NCBI GenBank assembly: GCA_016790225.1
Contig: JAEUOZ010000006.1
Span: 1 to 64,000 of the forward strand
DNA length: 64,000 bases
Origin: Rubrivivax sp.
GTDB lineage: Bacteria; Pseudomonadota; Gammaproteobacteria; Burkholderiales; Burkholderiaceae
Reading direction: 5' to 3'
Position 1 is the first letter of the stretch. Each line of letters starts with the position of its first letter. This document shows positions 16,722-25,342 of this stretch, one piece after another. The notes beneath the pieces were generated by a model. The model had not been told where the DNA came from, did not search any database, and was given only the letters and a program-made list of their open reading frames with translations. Both the position numbers and the translations under genes were made by a program.

Positions 16722-18728
16722 TCACGGCAGCCATAGCCAGCCATCCCGACAGGTCACAACCCCCGAAGCGGTCAGCCCGGTCAGTGCCTGCCGTACCCGC
16801 TCCTTCTGGCGCTTCGGCTCGCACGTCAGGCGCGGCGCGATGGCTTCCACCGCTGGTTCAAGCTGCACGCATGGGCGAACAGGCGGCGCACCGGCCCGGC
16901 CGAACGTCGCCGACTTGCGCAACAGCTCGCCCAGCGCGTCAAGCACCACCTTCTGATTGCCACCCTTCGGCAGCCGGGAGCGGGTCACGTCCTGGGGCGA
17001 CTCATCGGGCGCAATCACGCAGCTCGTGACGCTCTCGCCCTGGTCGTCTTCACCGAGGTCCACCACCGACAAGCGGAAAGGGTGTACGGCCCCGTCTTGC
17101 CCGTCCTTCGCCTTCGCCACCTTCCATTCCCTGCGGTCGCCCTCCCGGGTCACTTCGACGGCAGCATCAAGCGCAGCGAACAGTGACGAATGCCCACGCA
17201 GGCCCCGGGTCGCATCCTTGCCCGGGTGATGCACCACCAGCGCCAGGCCACCGGTCAAGCGCTGCAGCGCCTTCGCGGCTTCGAGGATGCGGCCCATATC
17301 GGCCGATGAGTTTTCGTCGGCTTCGGGTGCAGCACGGTTTAGGGTGTCGAGGATGACCACGGCACCAGCACCAGCGGTCAGCACAGCAGCGGCGAGGTCT
17401 GTTACGTCCTGGGGGTCGGTCAGCTTGAAGGCTTGCAGCACCAGCCGCAGGCCAGCCGGCAGACTGCGCCCCTTCGCTGCTTCCCAAGCGGCTACCCGCA
17501 CGCGAAAGCCTGCCTCACCCTCTAGGGCGCAATACACCACGGGCGTCTGCGTCACCCGGTAGCCGAACCACTCGGCACCCTCAGCAATGGCGGCTGCAGC
17601 GTCCAGCACCAGGAATGACTTTCCCGAACCGCTCGGGCCGTACACGCTGGCAAGCCCATGCGCGGGCAGCACGCCGCGCACGCACCAAGCTAGCGGCGGA
17701 AGTGCGCGAAGGTCAGCCGAACCCAGCAGCCGGAATCGTTGCGCTGGAACCTCCGGCGCCAATAGCAGCGCCTCCAGTGCGTCGAACCCGTCACGCTGGG
17801 CAAGGTCGTTTACGTCAGCGTTCGCCGGCCAGCCCTCAGGCATGGTCACGAACTGCGCCGCAAGCTCGCGGGCGATGGCCTCCGCTTCGGCTTCCTTGCC
17901 CGCGTCGGGCACTAGCACCAACCTGACCGATGGGTCGCGCTGGCGCAGTTCCCTCGCTACCTTGCCGACGTTGCCCCAGCCGAAGCACACCACAGAAGCG
18001 ACGCCGGTCGCCTTCCAGCAGGCCCACGCCGTCCCGATGCCCTCGCAAAGATTGGCAGCGCCACCGGCCAGCAGGTCGCCCACGATGAACACGCCGGCCA
18101 TCTCGTGATTCGGAAGGTTCTGCTTGTCGTTCTTCCCCCGGGCCCGCCACTGCGCTTTCAGTTCTGGCGGTGCAATGAATTGCAGCGAAACCGGCTCACC
18201 ACCAGACAGCGGCACCACGGGGACCACAAGGCAGCCTGCCATGCGCTCGCCGTTGACGCGCAGTGGGTCGCCTTCGGGCACCACGCGCAGGCCATCGGGT
18301 CGGCCATCTTTCGCCACAATGTAGCCGTGCGTTGCCGGCGCTGGCGGCAAGCGGCCCCACACCTGGGCGACACCCATGCCAGCGCGCGGGCGCTTAGGCG
18401 CTTCTACGGTCCTTCCCAGGGCCTTGGCATGGCTTGCTCGCTCGCGCTTGTCTCTGGGGCTCCAACCGGCTTGCGCGGCCATCTTGAACAGCGTTCCTGG
18501 GCCAAGCCCTTTGCCGTCTTTGAAGCTGCGCCAGGTGTCGCGGGCCGCTCGGGCGTCATAGTTGCCGCCTCCAGCGCTCCAGGCGTCGAACTCATCGAAC
18601 GGCAAGCCGGCAGCGTGGGCGGCCATGCCGGCCCGCACCCATTCATCGCGGGGCAGGTCGGGCGGGATGGCGTGCAGCGCGGCCCGTGCTCGCGCCAAGT
18701 CTTCCGTGGTCGCGGCAGCGCCCCTCAT
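16722..18728 (-). CDS. Primase-helicase: PriCT_2, Toprim-like and RepA/DnaB-like ATPase domains
   Basis: 668 residues, probable replication protein of the element. Residues about 8-90 resemble the PriCT_2 primase C-terminal domain (IPPDLPRDEWVRAGMA, FKDGKGLGPGTLF). Residues about 215-335 look Toprim-like (LCEGIGTAWAC, VLVPDAGKEAEAEAIA). Residues about 345-560 form a RecA-fold helicase of the AAA_25/RepA kind with Walker A YGPSGSGKS near 363 and Walker B AVVILDTLN near 450, followed by LVVHHPGKD. The C-terminal about 80 residues may be a winged helix. The ATG overlaps the stop of the 52-residue ORF (ATGA). Together with integrase and AlpA it suggests an element that replicates autonomously after excision. 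Confidence 0.85.
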   Translation of the reverse strand: MRGAAATTEDLARARAALHAIPPDLPRDEWVRAGMAAHAAGLPFDEFDAWSAGGGNYDARAARDTWRSFKDGKGLGPGTLFKMAAQAGWSPRDKRERASHAKALGRTVEAPKRPRAGMGVAQVWGRLPPAPATHGYIVAKDGRPDGLRVVPEGDPLRVNGERMAGCLVVPVVPLSGGEPVSLQFIAPPELKAQWRARGKNDKQNLPNHEMAGVFIVGDLLAGGAANLCEGIGTAWACWKATGVASVVCFGWGNVGKVARELRQRDPSVRLVLVPDAGKEAEAEAIARELAAQFVTMPEGWPANADVNDLAQRDGFDALEALLLAPEVPAQRFRLLGSADLRALPPLAWCVRGVLPAHGLASVYGPSGSGKSFLVLDAAAAIAEGAEWFGYRVTQTPVVYCALEGEAGFRVRVAAWEAAKGRSLPAGLRLVLQAFKLTDPQDVTDLAAAVLTAGAGAVVILDTLNRAAPEADENSSADMGRILEAAKALQRLTGGLALVVHHPGKDATRGLRGHSSLFAALDAAVEVTREGDRREWKVAKAKDGQDGAVHPFRLSVVDLGEDDQGESVTSCVIAPDESPQDVTRSRLPKGGNQKVVLDALGELLRKSATFGRAGAPPVRPCVQLEPAVEAIAPRLTCEPKRQKERVRQALTGLTASGVVTCRDGWLWLP

Positions 18729-18883
18729 CGCGTGCCCCTGATCGCCAGGGCGATCACTCGGGCGAAGCCCCGTAGCAATGCGCCATAGAGCATCGACACG
18801 ATCAGCGCCAGCTCGTCGGGGTCTGCCTGGTGGGCATGAAGCCGCGCCAGATACTCGCGCGCCTTGCCTTCGCCGTCGATCAC
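18725..18883 (-). CDS. 52-residue ORF coupled between AlpA and primase
   Basis: GTG start at 18883 overlaps the AlpA stop (GTGA) and its own stop overlaps the primase ATG (ATGA). The product begins V-IDGEGKAREYLARLHAH and has a hydrophobic second half (LIVSMLYGALLRGFARVIAL), possibly one amphipathic or membrane helix. No family recognised. The exact double overlap in a leftward gene chain is the main support for it being translated. Confidence 0.6.
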   Translation of the reverse strand: MIDGEGKAREYLARLHAHQADPDELALIVSMLYGALLRGFARVIALAIRGTR

Positions 18884-19122
18884 TGGCCGGCCTCCACGCC
18901 TAGGAGCCGTCGCAGGTCATTGACGCGCCACGCAAGCCGGCCATTCACTCGCAGCGGCTGCAGCGGCCCGATTTCTCGACAGGCCCAGATGCGCAAGGTC
19001 TGCTGTGCTCGCCCCAGGTGAGCGGCAGCCTCTCGCGTCGACAGCGCGGCGCGGGTCTCAGCCGTTAGCGGGGTCAGGGCGATGTACTCGCCACGCGCCG
19101 CCGATTCTCTGTTTTCCGCCAT
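18880..19122 (-). CDS. AlpA/excisionase-like helix-turn-helix protein
   Basis: 80 residues. The C-terminal part has the helix-turn-helix of the AlpA/MerR-like excisionase class: ALSTREAAAHLGRAQQTLR followed by a wing with RVNGRLAWRVNDLRRLL. Such proteins act as excision directionality factors or activate the integrase gene in P4-like islands. ATG 19122 is preceded by GAAGGGGAAG, a good Shine-Dalgarno; an upstream in-frame start at 19242 would add 40 residues with no family match. The 147-bp gap upstream (19123-19269) holds nothing else recognised. Confidence 0.8.
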   Translation of the reverse strand: MAENRESAARGEYIALTPLTAETRAALSTREAAAHLGRAQQTLRIWACREIGPLQPLRVNGRLAWRVNDLRRLLGVEAGQ

Positions 19123-19269
19123 GTCTTCCCCTTCGGGATAGTTGTTCATGGCTGCGAATGGTTGGTCCGCAATGGGGGTTGCGGTCAAGTCGAAACGGGG
19201 TTGCGGGCTGGAACCCTCGCCATTGCTTGCTGTGATGCGCAAGTCGCAAGGGTGCCCGCAACCGTTGGG

Positions 19270-20394
19270 TCACCGGCGCTGGGCCGTCGGGTACCAAAGT
19301 GACTGGGCGCTGTGCCTTGCCTGCTTGGTCGGCTTGAGAAGTTCGCGCAGGCGCGTCGTCGATACGCCGTAGTGCTTTGCCGTCTGGGCAGCGTAGTTTC
19401 GATGCCCTTCATTCCGCAGTCGTTCGCGCATCTCGCGCGCTTCGGCAATCCGCTCCGGGTCCCACTTCCTGTTGCCATCCTGTGCGCCTGCTGCTGGAAG
19501 CGCAGCCTCAGGGGCACCCTTCGCACACATCTCCTGCGCCGGCAGCATGTCGGGCGCAGCCTGGGCGGGGGGTAACGGCTCAATCGTCGGCAGTCCATCG
19601 GCCCAGGCGTCGATGGCAGCCAGCAGCTTGTGGTCAAACTTCTCTGCGTCGCCCAGTGCCGCCCACACACGGTAACCGGGCAGTTGCAACAGGCGCACGC
19701 GCGCGCCGATGGCGCCGCCATCAGGGTTGGCCAGCGCCGCCTCGAAGGCGGCTAAGTCAGCCGGGCGCTGTGCCAGGCGCACCTCACCCAAAAGCCTCAG
19801 CCGGTCGCGTAGAGCGCTGTCCAAGGGTTCGGCAAGGGGCGCCGTCGGCTCGGGCTGCATCGGCACGAAACTGAGCACCTCCACAGTCGCACCATTCAAT
19901 GCGTCAGGGCCGTGCCGCTGCAGCATCGCGAGCAGGTATGGGTCATTCGTCGAAACGCGCGCCCCGCCCCCGAAGTCAAAAGAAACGCGCCCGAGGTTTG
20001 GCACGCCTTTGCCCTCTCGGATGCGTTGGGAAATAGCCCGCAAGCTCTCTGCGCTGGCTCGGAACTCGTCGGCGCTGTAGGGAATCGGCGGATCGAACCT
20101 CATAAGTTCGTTGCTGGGCGTCCGGGTCATCGACAGAACGCCACCACTGCGCTCGACTGCCAACCGCTCGCGGTCACCAGCAAAGATCACGGGCAACATG
20201 CACCCTTCGCGCCGCCCGTCAACAATGCGCTCCACTTCGAGCGGTGTCCAGTCGGGTTCTGGCGCAAGCCAAACCCCCAGGGATACGGGCTCGGCCAACA
20301 GCCGCGCGATAGGCCATTGCTCGCCGGTCTCAGCTTGCAACCACTCGCAAGCCTCGGCCAGAGTTGCCCACTCGGGCAGATACGGTGACACCAC
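19270..20394 (-). CDS. Unknown element protein with possible C-terminal HTH
   Basis: 374 residues, soluble. The N-terminal part (ATLAEACEWLQAETGEQWPI) looks like a short helical module. The middle has a GGGARVSTNDPYLLAMLQ segment, and the C-terminal about 70 residues end in a likely DNA-binding helix-turn-helix (NYAAQTAKHYGVSTTRLREL). Start GTG 20394 (followed by a second GTG) has GAGGGGG about 9 nt upstream. It lies between the 132-residue gene and alpA. A regulatory or replication-initiator-like role would fit, but no family is recognised. Confidence 0.65.
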   Translation of the reverse strand: MVSPYLPEWATLAEACEWLQAETGEQWPIARLLAEPVSLGVWLAPEPDWTPLEVERIVDGRREGCMLPVIFAGDRERLAVERSGGVLSMTRTPSNELMRFDPPIPYSADEFRASAESLRAISQRIREGKGVPNLGRVSFDFGGGARVSTNDPYLLAMLQRHGPDALNGATVEVLSFVPMQPEPTAPLAEPLDSALRDRLRLLGEVRLAQRPADLAAFEAALANPDGGAIGARVRLLQLPGYRVWAALGDAEKFDHKLLAAIDAWADGLPTIEPLPPAQAAPDMLPAQEMCAKGAPEAALPAAGAQDGNRKWDPERIAEAREMRERLRNEGHRNYAAQTAKHYGVSTTRLRELLKPTKQARHSAQSLWYPTAQRR

Positions 20395-20511
20395 GATTGC
20401 ACCCCCTCAGGTGCCCTTCAAGGGGTGCCCCCGGCAGCGGGTGAAGGTGTCCCGCTTGTCAGCCGGCCAGCCTAGCCGGGGGCGAACTTGCGGCCGCTTC
20501 GCGGCTCGTTC

Positions 20512-20910
20512 TCAGCCTTCGACTGCTGTGGGCTCTTGCGCCGCGTTGTCCAGCAAGGCCGCGTCAAGCGCCGGTTCTACGGCATTGCCCACACACTGCA
20601 GGCACGCGCGCAGAGCCTGTAGCTTGGGAAAGTCGAGAACGCCGGCACCGTCGATAGCGTCGCGCACGATGGATTCCGCGGCCTCTGTCATGCGCTGCGC
20701 TTCTAGCAGAGCGTCCATTACGCGGCGGGGCACCCTGTCGATGGTGACCTTCTGGCTGCGTTTCTGCGCCGCGCTGTCCAGCAAGGCCGCGATGCGCTGT
20801 GCGGCGCGCTCTCGTGCGCCTGCCTCAGCGGCCTGCACCAGCTCTCGCGCCAATTCGGCGAACTCAGAGGCAGTGGGTGTTGTCGGGATAGATTCACGGG
20901 TAGCTTCCAT
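20512..20910 (-). CDS. Unknown 132-residue element protein
   Basis: Small acidic helical protein (ELARELVQAAEAGARERAAQ; VPRRVMDALLEAQRMTEAAE). The DRVPRRVMDALLEA stretch recalls short DNA-contacting or Arc-like segments, but this is not firm. It starts 26 bp after the integrase stop, with a GGATCG in front of ATG 20910, so it is probably cotranscribed with the integrase. Function unknown. Confidence 0.6.
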   Translation of the reverse strand: MEATRESIPTTPTASEFAELARELVQAAEAGARERAAQRIAALLDSAAQKRSQKVTIDRVPRRVMDALLEAQRMTEAAESIVRDAIDGAGVLDFPKLQALRACLQCVGNAVEPALDAALLDNAAQEPTAVEG

Positions 20911-20936
20911 TCGATCCTCCGTTGATCGGTTGGGAG

Positions 20937-22403
20937 TCAGGGGGCGGATGGTGTTTTCGGCACCGTCCGTCCCCGCCTAGCCGCTGAAACCGCAGCGGCG
21001 CCGGTGCCCGATGCCTCGGGCGGGGTCTTTCCGTTGATCGTCGCCAGGCGCAAGCCAGCCGCCGCGCGCGGGTCGAAGTCCACTCCCGCCAGCGCCAGGA
21101 TGTGCGCTTCGATCTGCTGCACAAAGGGCCGCAGGGCGTCAACGCTGCGCGGGCGGTAGCCTTCGGCGGTAGCGCTCGGACGATGGCCCATAACCTGCGC
21201 AATGGCGCCTGCTGGCGCCCCTGCTGCCTCGCCAAGCAAAGAAAACGAGCGCCGCAGCCCGTGCAGCGTCAGCGCACTGATTCCAGCGCTCTGCAGCGCT
21301 TTGGTGTGGCTGGCGCGGGGGTCGGCTATCCGTCCGGACTTGCTCACGCTGGCGAATACGTAGGGGATCGGATGGCCGAGCTTGTCCGAAGCCCGCGGCA
21401 GGTTCTGCAGCATCCACGACAGGTAAGGCGTCAGGGGAATCGTCCGCGTGTCGCCCACCTTGTCCGCGATGGTCAGCTTCTGCCAGCGGAAATCCACGTC
21501 TGACCACTTCAGCGCTGCCATCTCTTCGCGTCTGGCACCGGTGAGCAGCAGCGCGCGCAAGTAGGCCGATGCCATGAGGTTAGGCAACTGCACCACGCCG
21601 GACCACCAGCCGGGCACCTGAGCGGCCTCCAGAGCGTCGGTGCGCCGCTTCGACTCGGGCAGCTTGTCCATGATGGCCGGCGCCTTGCCTGCGTCGCGGT
21701 TCACCAGCTTTCGATACTCCGGCTGGCTTGCGCACCACCGCAAGAACCCGCGGAACATCATCAGCGCCCGCGTCGCCTGGTGCTTGCTGCGCCTGCACTC
21801 GATGCTGAACCATGAAGACAACCGGTCTTCATCGACGTCCACCATTCGAAGACTCAAGAGCGGCGCAATGTGCCCCGGCATCGTCAAGCCGCTGCCTCGC
21901 CGCTTCTTCTCGCCGCCGGGCGCCGTCATCCTGGCCATGTCGGCGATGTACCGAGGTTTCCAGGAGGCACGCCGCTTCGGGCTGCCTTCGATCACGTATC
22001 GAGCCCAGGCGGCCCCCACGGTTACCGCCGCCGCGGCGGCTTGCGCGTCGCGCGCTGCCTTCTCGACTTCCCGCGCCGCCGCTCGCTGCCGCTCACGCTC
22101 TCGCGGGTCATCCCCGGAATCCAGCATGACGGAAAGCCGCTTGGCCTCTTTGCGCGCCTCTTCAATCGTGTAGGCCGCGACATCGCCGATGGTCCGCCGG
22201 ATCGATTGATTGCGAAGGCTCTGCTCGAAGACAAAGGTCTTCTTGCCGCCAGAGGTCACCCGAACGCGCAGGCCGTTCCCCTGGGCATCCCTCAGGAACG
22301 CCTGGGCCTTGCCTGGCGGGCAGGACAGCCTTTCGATGGCTCCGGCCGTCAGCTCGCAGGGCTGCGAGAGGTCCGGCGCTTCTTCTTTGCGTGGCCTGGC
22401 CAT
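20937..22403 (-). CDS. Tyrosine site-specific integrase
   Basis: 488 residues. N-terminal arm-binding domain (DUF4102-like: GNGLRVRVTSGGKKTFVFEQ), core-binding domain about 120-250, catalytic domain with Arg in LTGARREEM near residue 290, HGLRRSF near 380, MGHRP near 405 and the nucleophile Tyr in AEGYRPR near 414. A C-terminal tail of about 60 residues is extra. ATG 22403 is preferred; the frame extends to 22469, but there the codons lie in the 28-bp direct repeat. It recombines the element into tRNA-Thr. It lies next to attR and reads inward. Confidence 0.92.
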   Translation of the reverse strand: MARPRKEEAPDLSQPCELTAGAIERLSCPPGKAQAFLRDAQGNGLRVRVTSGGKKTFVFEQSLRNQSIRRTIGDVAAYTIEEARKEAKRLSVMLDSGDDPRERERQRAAAREVEKAARDAQAAAAAVTVGAAWARYVIEGSPKRRASWKPRYIADMARMTAPGGEKKRRGSGLTMPGHIAPLLSLRMVDVDEDRLSSWFSIECRRSKHQATRALMMFRGFLRWCASQPEYRKLVNRDAGKAPAIMDKLPESKRRTDALEAAQVPGWWSGVVQLPNLMASAYLRALLLTGARREEMAALKWSDVDFRWQKLTIADKVGDTRTIPLTPYLSWMLQNLPRASDKLGHPIPYVFASVSKSGRIADPRASHTKALQSAGISALTLHGLRRSFSLLGEAAGAPAGAIAQVMGHRPSATAEGYRPRSVDALRPFVQQIEAHILALAGVDFDPRAAAGLRLATINGKTPPEASGTGAAAVSAARRGRTVPKTPSAP

Positions 22404-22414
22404 GCGGTCAACTC

Positions 22415-22442
22415 CGAACTTGTAGGGGCCCTGTAGGGGCAA
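22415..22442 (+). repeat. Right copy of 28-bp subterminal direct repeat
   Basis: Identical to 15247-15274. It sits 12 bp before the integrase start and contains two tandem 11-mers (TGTAGGGGCCC, TGTAGGGGCAA). Likely an integrase arm-type site that could also let integrase repress its own promoter. Confidence 0.65.
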
Positions 22443-22566
22443 AGATGCAGTTTTTGCGAATTTGATCAACGCAAGGGGCTCGACCGAAACCCGGAAAAGT
22501 CATGTAACACGTTGATTTATATAGAGTCTAACATTACAGATCAACGAAGGCAAATTGATCCGTTCA

Positions 22567-22616
22567 CGCATTCGCAATGCGAAGGTCGGGAGTTCGACTC
22601 TCTTCACCGGCACCAA
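22567..22616 (+). repeat. attR: displaced tRNA-Thr 3' part
   Basis: 50 bp matching 15136-15185 with one mismatch at 22575, which falls at the third anticodon position (CGC instead of CGT). It has no 5' half and is not a functional tRNA. The 150 bp to its left (22443-22566) are AT-rich and carry no gene apart from the optional integrase extension. Confidence 0.88.
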
Positions 22617-22626
22617 CATCGCCCAG

Positions 22627-22665
22627 AGGCCCGCCCTTGTATTCAGCAAGGGCGGGCCTTGTGCT
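22627..22665 (+). terminator. Terminator after attR (ancestral tRNA-Thr terminator)
   Basis: 13-bp inverted repeat AGGCCCGCCCTTG / CAAGGGCGGGCCT with a 7-nt loop, followed by a T-containing tail. It is probably the original chromosomal terminator of tRNA-Thr, moved 7.4 kb away by insertion of the element. Confidence 0.7.
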
Positions 22666-22819
22666 TTCTGAGCGCCCCCAGGGCCGGGGCCGCTGACAAG
22701 CACGGGGCCTGAGCCACGCCAGGCCCGGTGCGGAACACGCTCTGCGCACATTCCCCATGGTCGATCGGCGCAAGGCCGGTCACCATCGGCGACACCGCCC
22801 AGCCCGACCGCCCCAGACC

Positions 22820-23671
22820 ATGCGCATCGAGATCGAACCCGGCATCCGCCTCTTTGTCGATGTGGAAGGTCCGGGGCTGGTGCCGGACGGCAGCACGATG
22901 CGCGAACGGCCGACGGTGCTGCTGCTGCACGGCGGCCCGGGCTTCGATCATTCCGGCTACAAGCCGCAGCTGTCGCCGCTGGCCGAGGTGGCGCAGCTCA
23001 TCTACTACGACCACCGCGGCCACGGCCGCAGCGATCCGCGGCCGCGCACCGAGTGGACGCTGGACCACTGGGCCGATGATGTGGTGCGCCTGTGCGGCGC
23101 GCTGGGCATCGTCAAGCCCATCGTGCTGGGCCAGAGCTTCGGCGGCATGGTGGCGCAGCACTATCTGGCGCGGCACCCGCATCACCCGGGCAAGGTGATC
23201 CTGTCCAGCACCTCGGGTCGCCACGAACTGGAACGAAAGCTCGCGGTCTTCGAGCGCCTGGGTGGCCCGCTGGCCCGCAAGGTGGCGCGCCGCTACTGGA
23301 TGCAGCCTGACGACAGCGGCTGGGCCGAGTACGCCAAGGTCTGCCTGCCGCTGTATGGCCGTGCCCCGGCGGGCGACGATCGGATGAAGCGCACGATCCT
23401 GAAGACGGACATCCTCAACACCTGGGGCAACGAACCGCTGCGCAGCATGAACCTCTTGCCCGGCCTTTCGCGAGCGGTCTGCCCGGTGCTGGTCATGGGC
23501 GGCGAAGACGACCCCGTGACGCCGATCGAAGACCAGCGCGACATCGCCGCCGCCCTGCCGCGCAGCTGCGTGCGCTTCCAGGCCTTTCCTGGCGCCGGCC
23601 ATGGCGTCTGGCGCGACAAGCCCCAGGAGGCCATGGCCTTGATGCGGCGCTTCATCCTGGCGGATGACTGA
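22820..23671 (+). CDS. Alpha/beta hydrolase, proline-iminopeptidase-like
   Basis: 283 residues. LLLHGGPGFDHSG forms the oxyanion loop typical of proline iminopeptidases and related hydrolases, YYDHRGHGRSD follows, the nucleophile elbow is GQSFGG near residue 112, the acid lies in MGGEDDPVTP and the His in GAGHGVW. No signal peptide. ATG 22820 starts the conserved region; an earlier in-frame ATG at 22757 gives a basic extension without homology. First chromosomal gene right of the element. Substrate not predictable. Confidence 0.85.
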   Translation: MRIEIEPGIRLFVDVEGPGLVPDGSTMRERPTVLLLHGGPGFDHSGYKPQLSPLAEVAQLIYYDHRGHGRSDPRPRTEWTLDHWADDVVRLCGALGIVKPIVLGQSFGGMVAQHYLARHPHHPGKVILSSTSGRHELERKLAVFERLGGPLARKVARRYWMQPDDSGWAEYAKVCLPLYGRAPAGDDRMKRTILKTDILNTWGNEPLRSMNLLPGLSRAVCPVLVMGGEDDPVTPIEDQRDIAAALPRSCVRFQAFPGAGHGVWRDKPQEAMALMRRFILADD

Positions 23672-23737
23672 AGGTGGAATCCAGCCCCACCTGTTCTGAT
23701 CGACCTGGCTGCGCGCCCGGCCCGCGGAGCTTCGCCC

Positions 23738-24127
23738 ATGCTTGAAGGCAGCTGTCTGTGTGGTCAGGTGCGCTGGACACTGGCCGAGATGCCGACATCG
23801 GCCACAGCCTGCAACTGCACCGCCTGCCGTCGCTACGGCGTGCTCTGGGCCTACGGCCACGAAGGCGAAGGCCTTGAGCTGACCGGGCCGACCCAGTCCT
23901 ACGTGCGCGGCAAAGCCCTGGGCTTTCACTTCTGTCCGACCTGCGGCTGCCTGGCGAGCTGGCGATCCCTGACGCTCAACCCGCAGGGCCGGCGCCGCAT
24001 GGCCGTCAACCTGCGGCTCAGCGAGCCGGAACCCATCGCCCAGCTGCCAATCGATCACTTCGACGGCCTGGACACCTGGCAAGACCTCCCACCCGACGGC
24101 CGCTGCATCCGCGACCTGTGGTTCTAG
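23738..24127 (+). CDS. GFA-family (CENP-V/GFA fold) zinc protein
   Basis: 129 residues. The zinc-binding cysteines of the family are all visible: GSCLCGQVRW at the start, CNCTACRRYG near 29-38 and FCPTCGCLASW near 67-77. Members include the glutathione-dependent formaldehyde-activating enzyme, but most have no known substrate. Stands alone between two hydrolase genes. The 278 bp after it (24128-24405) carry no recognised gene. Confidence 0.85.
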   Translation: MLEGSCLCGQVRWTLAEMPTSATACNCTACRRYGVLWAYGHEGEGLELTGPTQSYVRGKALGFHFCPTCGCLASWRSLTLNPQGRRRMAVNLRLSEPEPIAQLPIDHFDGLDTWQDLPPDGRCIRDLWF

Positions 24128-24405
24128 CGCGGCGCCCGGGCTGAGCCGGTCGAGGCCCGGCACAGGCAAGCCTTCGACACGGAGCTTTTCCAGGCTCAGT
24201 CCCTGTTCAGCCCGAACGGGGTGGGTGAGGACCGGCGTTCGAGCCGGCCGAACGGGGTGGCTCGTGGCCCCCTGGCCAACGCGGTTCGCCTGCAAACGCC
24301 CGGCTTGCCGCCCGATCCCCCCGGATGTCCTTCGATCCCCTGCCTGCCCGTCGCCGAAAAATGGCCGGACCCGGTTCAGTCCGGCCCGCCACGGAGACCA
24401 CACCC

Positions 24406-25257
24406 ATGTCCACTGTCCGCCGCCTGTGCAGCCTGCTGACGGCCACCCTCCTGGTCGCCTGCGCCGCCCCCAGCGGCCCGTACCCGACGTTTCGGGGCCT
24501 GCCCGCGGCCACCGAAGTAGCGGTCATCCAGGCCTACTCGCCGCGCACCGGCACGCTGGACGACGTGCCGGTCACCATCCACCGGGCGCCCTCGCCCCGT
24601 GCGCATCGACCGGCCCTCATCTACCTCGGCCATTGCGACGGCGAGCTCAAGATCTCCGACGCCACGATCCTGGCCGATCTGCTGGAGCGTGGCGTCACGG
24701 TGGCGCAGGTCGAGAGCCTGCGCGGCACGAACCGCCCGTCTTCGGTGTGCGCCGACAGCTTCTCGCGCCTGCTGGCCGCCACCCGCATCGAAGAGGCCTA
24801 CAAGGCCAGAGAGCTGCTGGTCGCGCGCGGCCTGGCCACGCGCGAGAACGTGGCGATCATGGGCACCTCACACGGCGGTCGCGCGGTCAGCGAGGTGGTC
24901 TTCGATCAGAAGGCGAGCGTGCCCTTCAAGGCGGCCCTGGCCATCTATCCGCACTGCCAGACGCTGGACGTGCCGGACTTCCGGCTGCAGGTGCCCACGC
25001 TCATCCTGATGGGCTCGCGCGATGACTGGACACCCGCGCAGCGCTGCGTCGAGCTGCAGCGCCGCGTGCTCGGCCCGGTCAGCTTCACGCTGCGCCTGTT
25101 TGAAGGTGCCTACCACTCCTACGACCACGACGCCCCCGCCCGCCAGGTGCCGACCGGCACGCCCAAGGGTTTTGCATTTCTCCAGTTCGACCGCGCCGCA
25201 ACCGTCGAGACCCACCGCCTGAGCCGCGAGTTCTTCATCCGGGAGCTGGGCTTGTAG
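24406..25257 (+). CDS. Lipoprotein alpha/beta hydrolase (dienelactone-hydrolase-like)
   Basis: 283 residues. A lipoprotein signal with lipobox LVAC (Cys 19) follows RRLCSLLTATLL, so it should be lipid-anchored and face the periplasm. The nucleophile motif GTSHGGRA near residue 152 and the later GSRDDWTPAQ and AYHSYDHDAP fit the dienelactone hydrolase/prolyl oligopeptidase-like class. ATG 24406 gives the correct signal peptide; the longer frame from 24325 does not. Substrate unknown. Confidence 0.8.
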   Translation: MSTVRRLCSLLTATLLVACAAPSGPYPTFRGLPAATEVAVIQAYSPRTGTLDDVPVTIHRAPSPRAHRPALIYLGHCDGELKISDATILADLLERGVTVAQVESLRGTNRPSSVCADSFSRLLAATRIEEAYKARELLVARGLATRENVAIMGTSHGGRAVSEVVFDQKASVPFKAALAIYPHCQTLDVPDFRLQVPTLILMGSRDDWTPAQRCVELQRRVLGPVSFTLRLFEGAYHSYDHDAPARQVPTGTPKGFAFLQFDRAATVETHRLSREFFIRELGL

Positions 25258-25342
25258 ACGAAGACTCGCAGGCCCTCAGGCCCGGCCGAAGGCCGGCCAG
25301 CGCATACAGTTCCGGCACAAGACCCGACCGGAGACGGACGCG

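Larger units (their letters stand above)
15136..22616. mobile_element. Integrated tRNA-Thr element with integrase, AlpA and primase-helicase
   Basis: The element is bounded by 50-bp direct repeats of the tRNA-Thr anticodon arm to CCA region. All recognisable genes read leftward: integrase, a 132-residue unknown, a 374-residue unknown, an AlpA-like regulator, a 52-residue ORF, a primase-helicase, then three small unknown genes next to the tRNA. There are no capsid, tail, lysis, conjugation or relaxase genes. Integrase, AlpA and primase-helicase form the core of P4-like phage satellites and small integrative islands, so a satellite-like or cryptic element is the best reading. The integrase sits at the end away from the intact tRNA, the less common arrangement. 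Confidence 0.85.

Noticed and set aside
16495..16824. 109-codon minus-strand ORF between the primase and the 65-residue gene
   Set aside because: It overlaps the primase end by about 100 bp, lies over the TTCGGGAA repeats and has no ribosome-binding site or family match.
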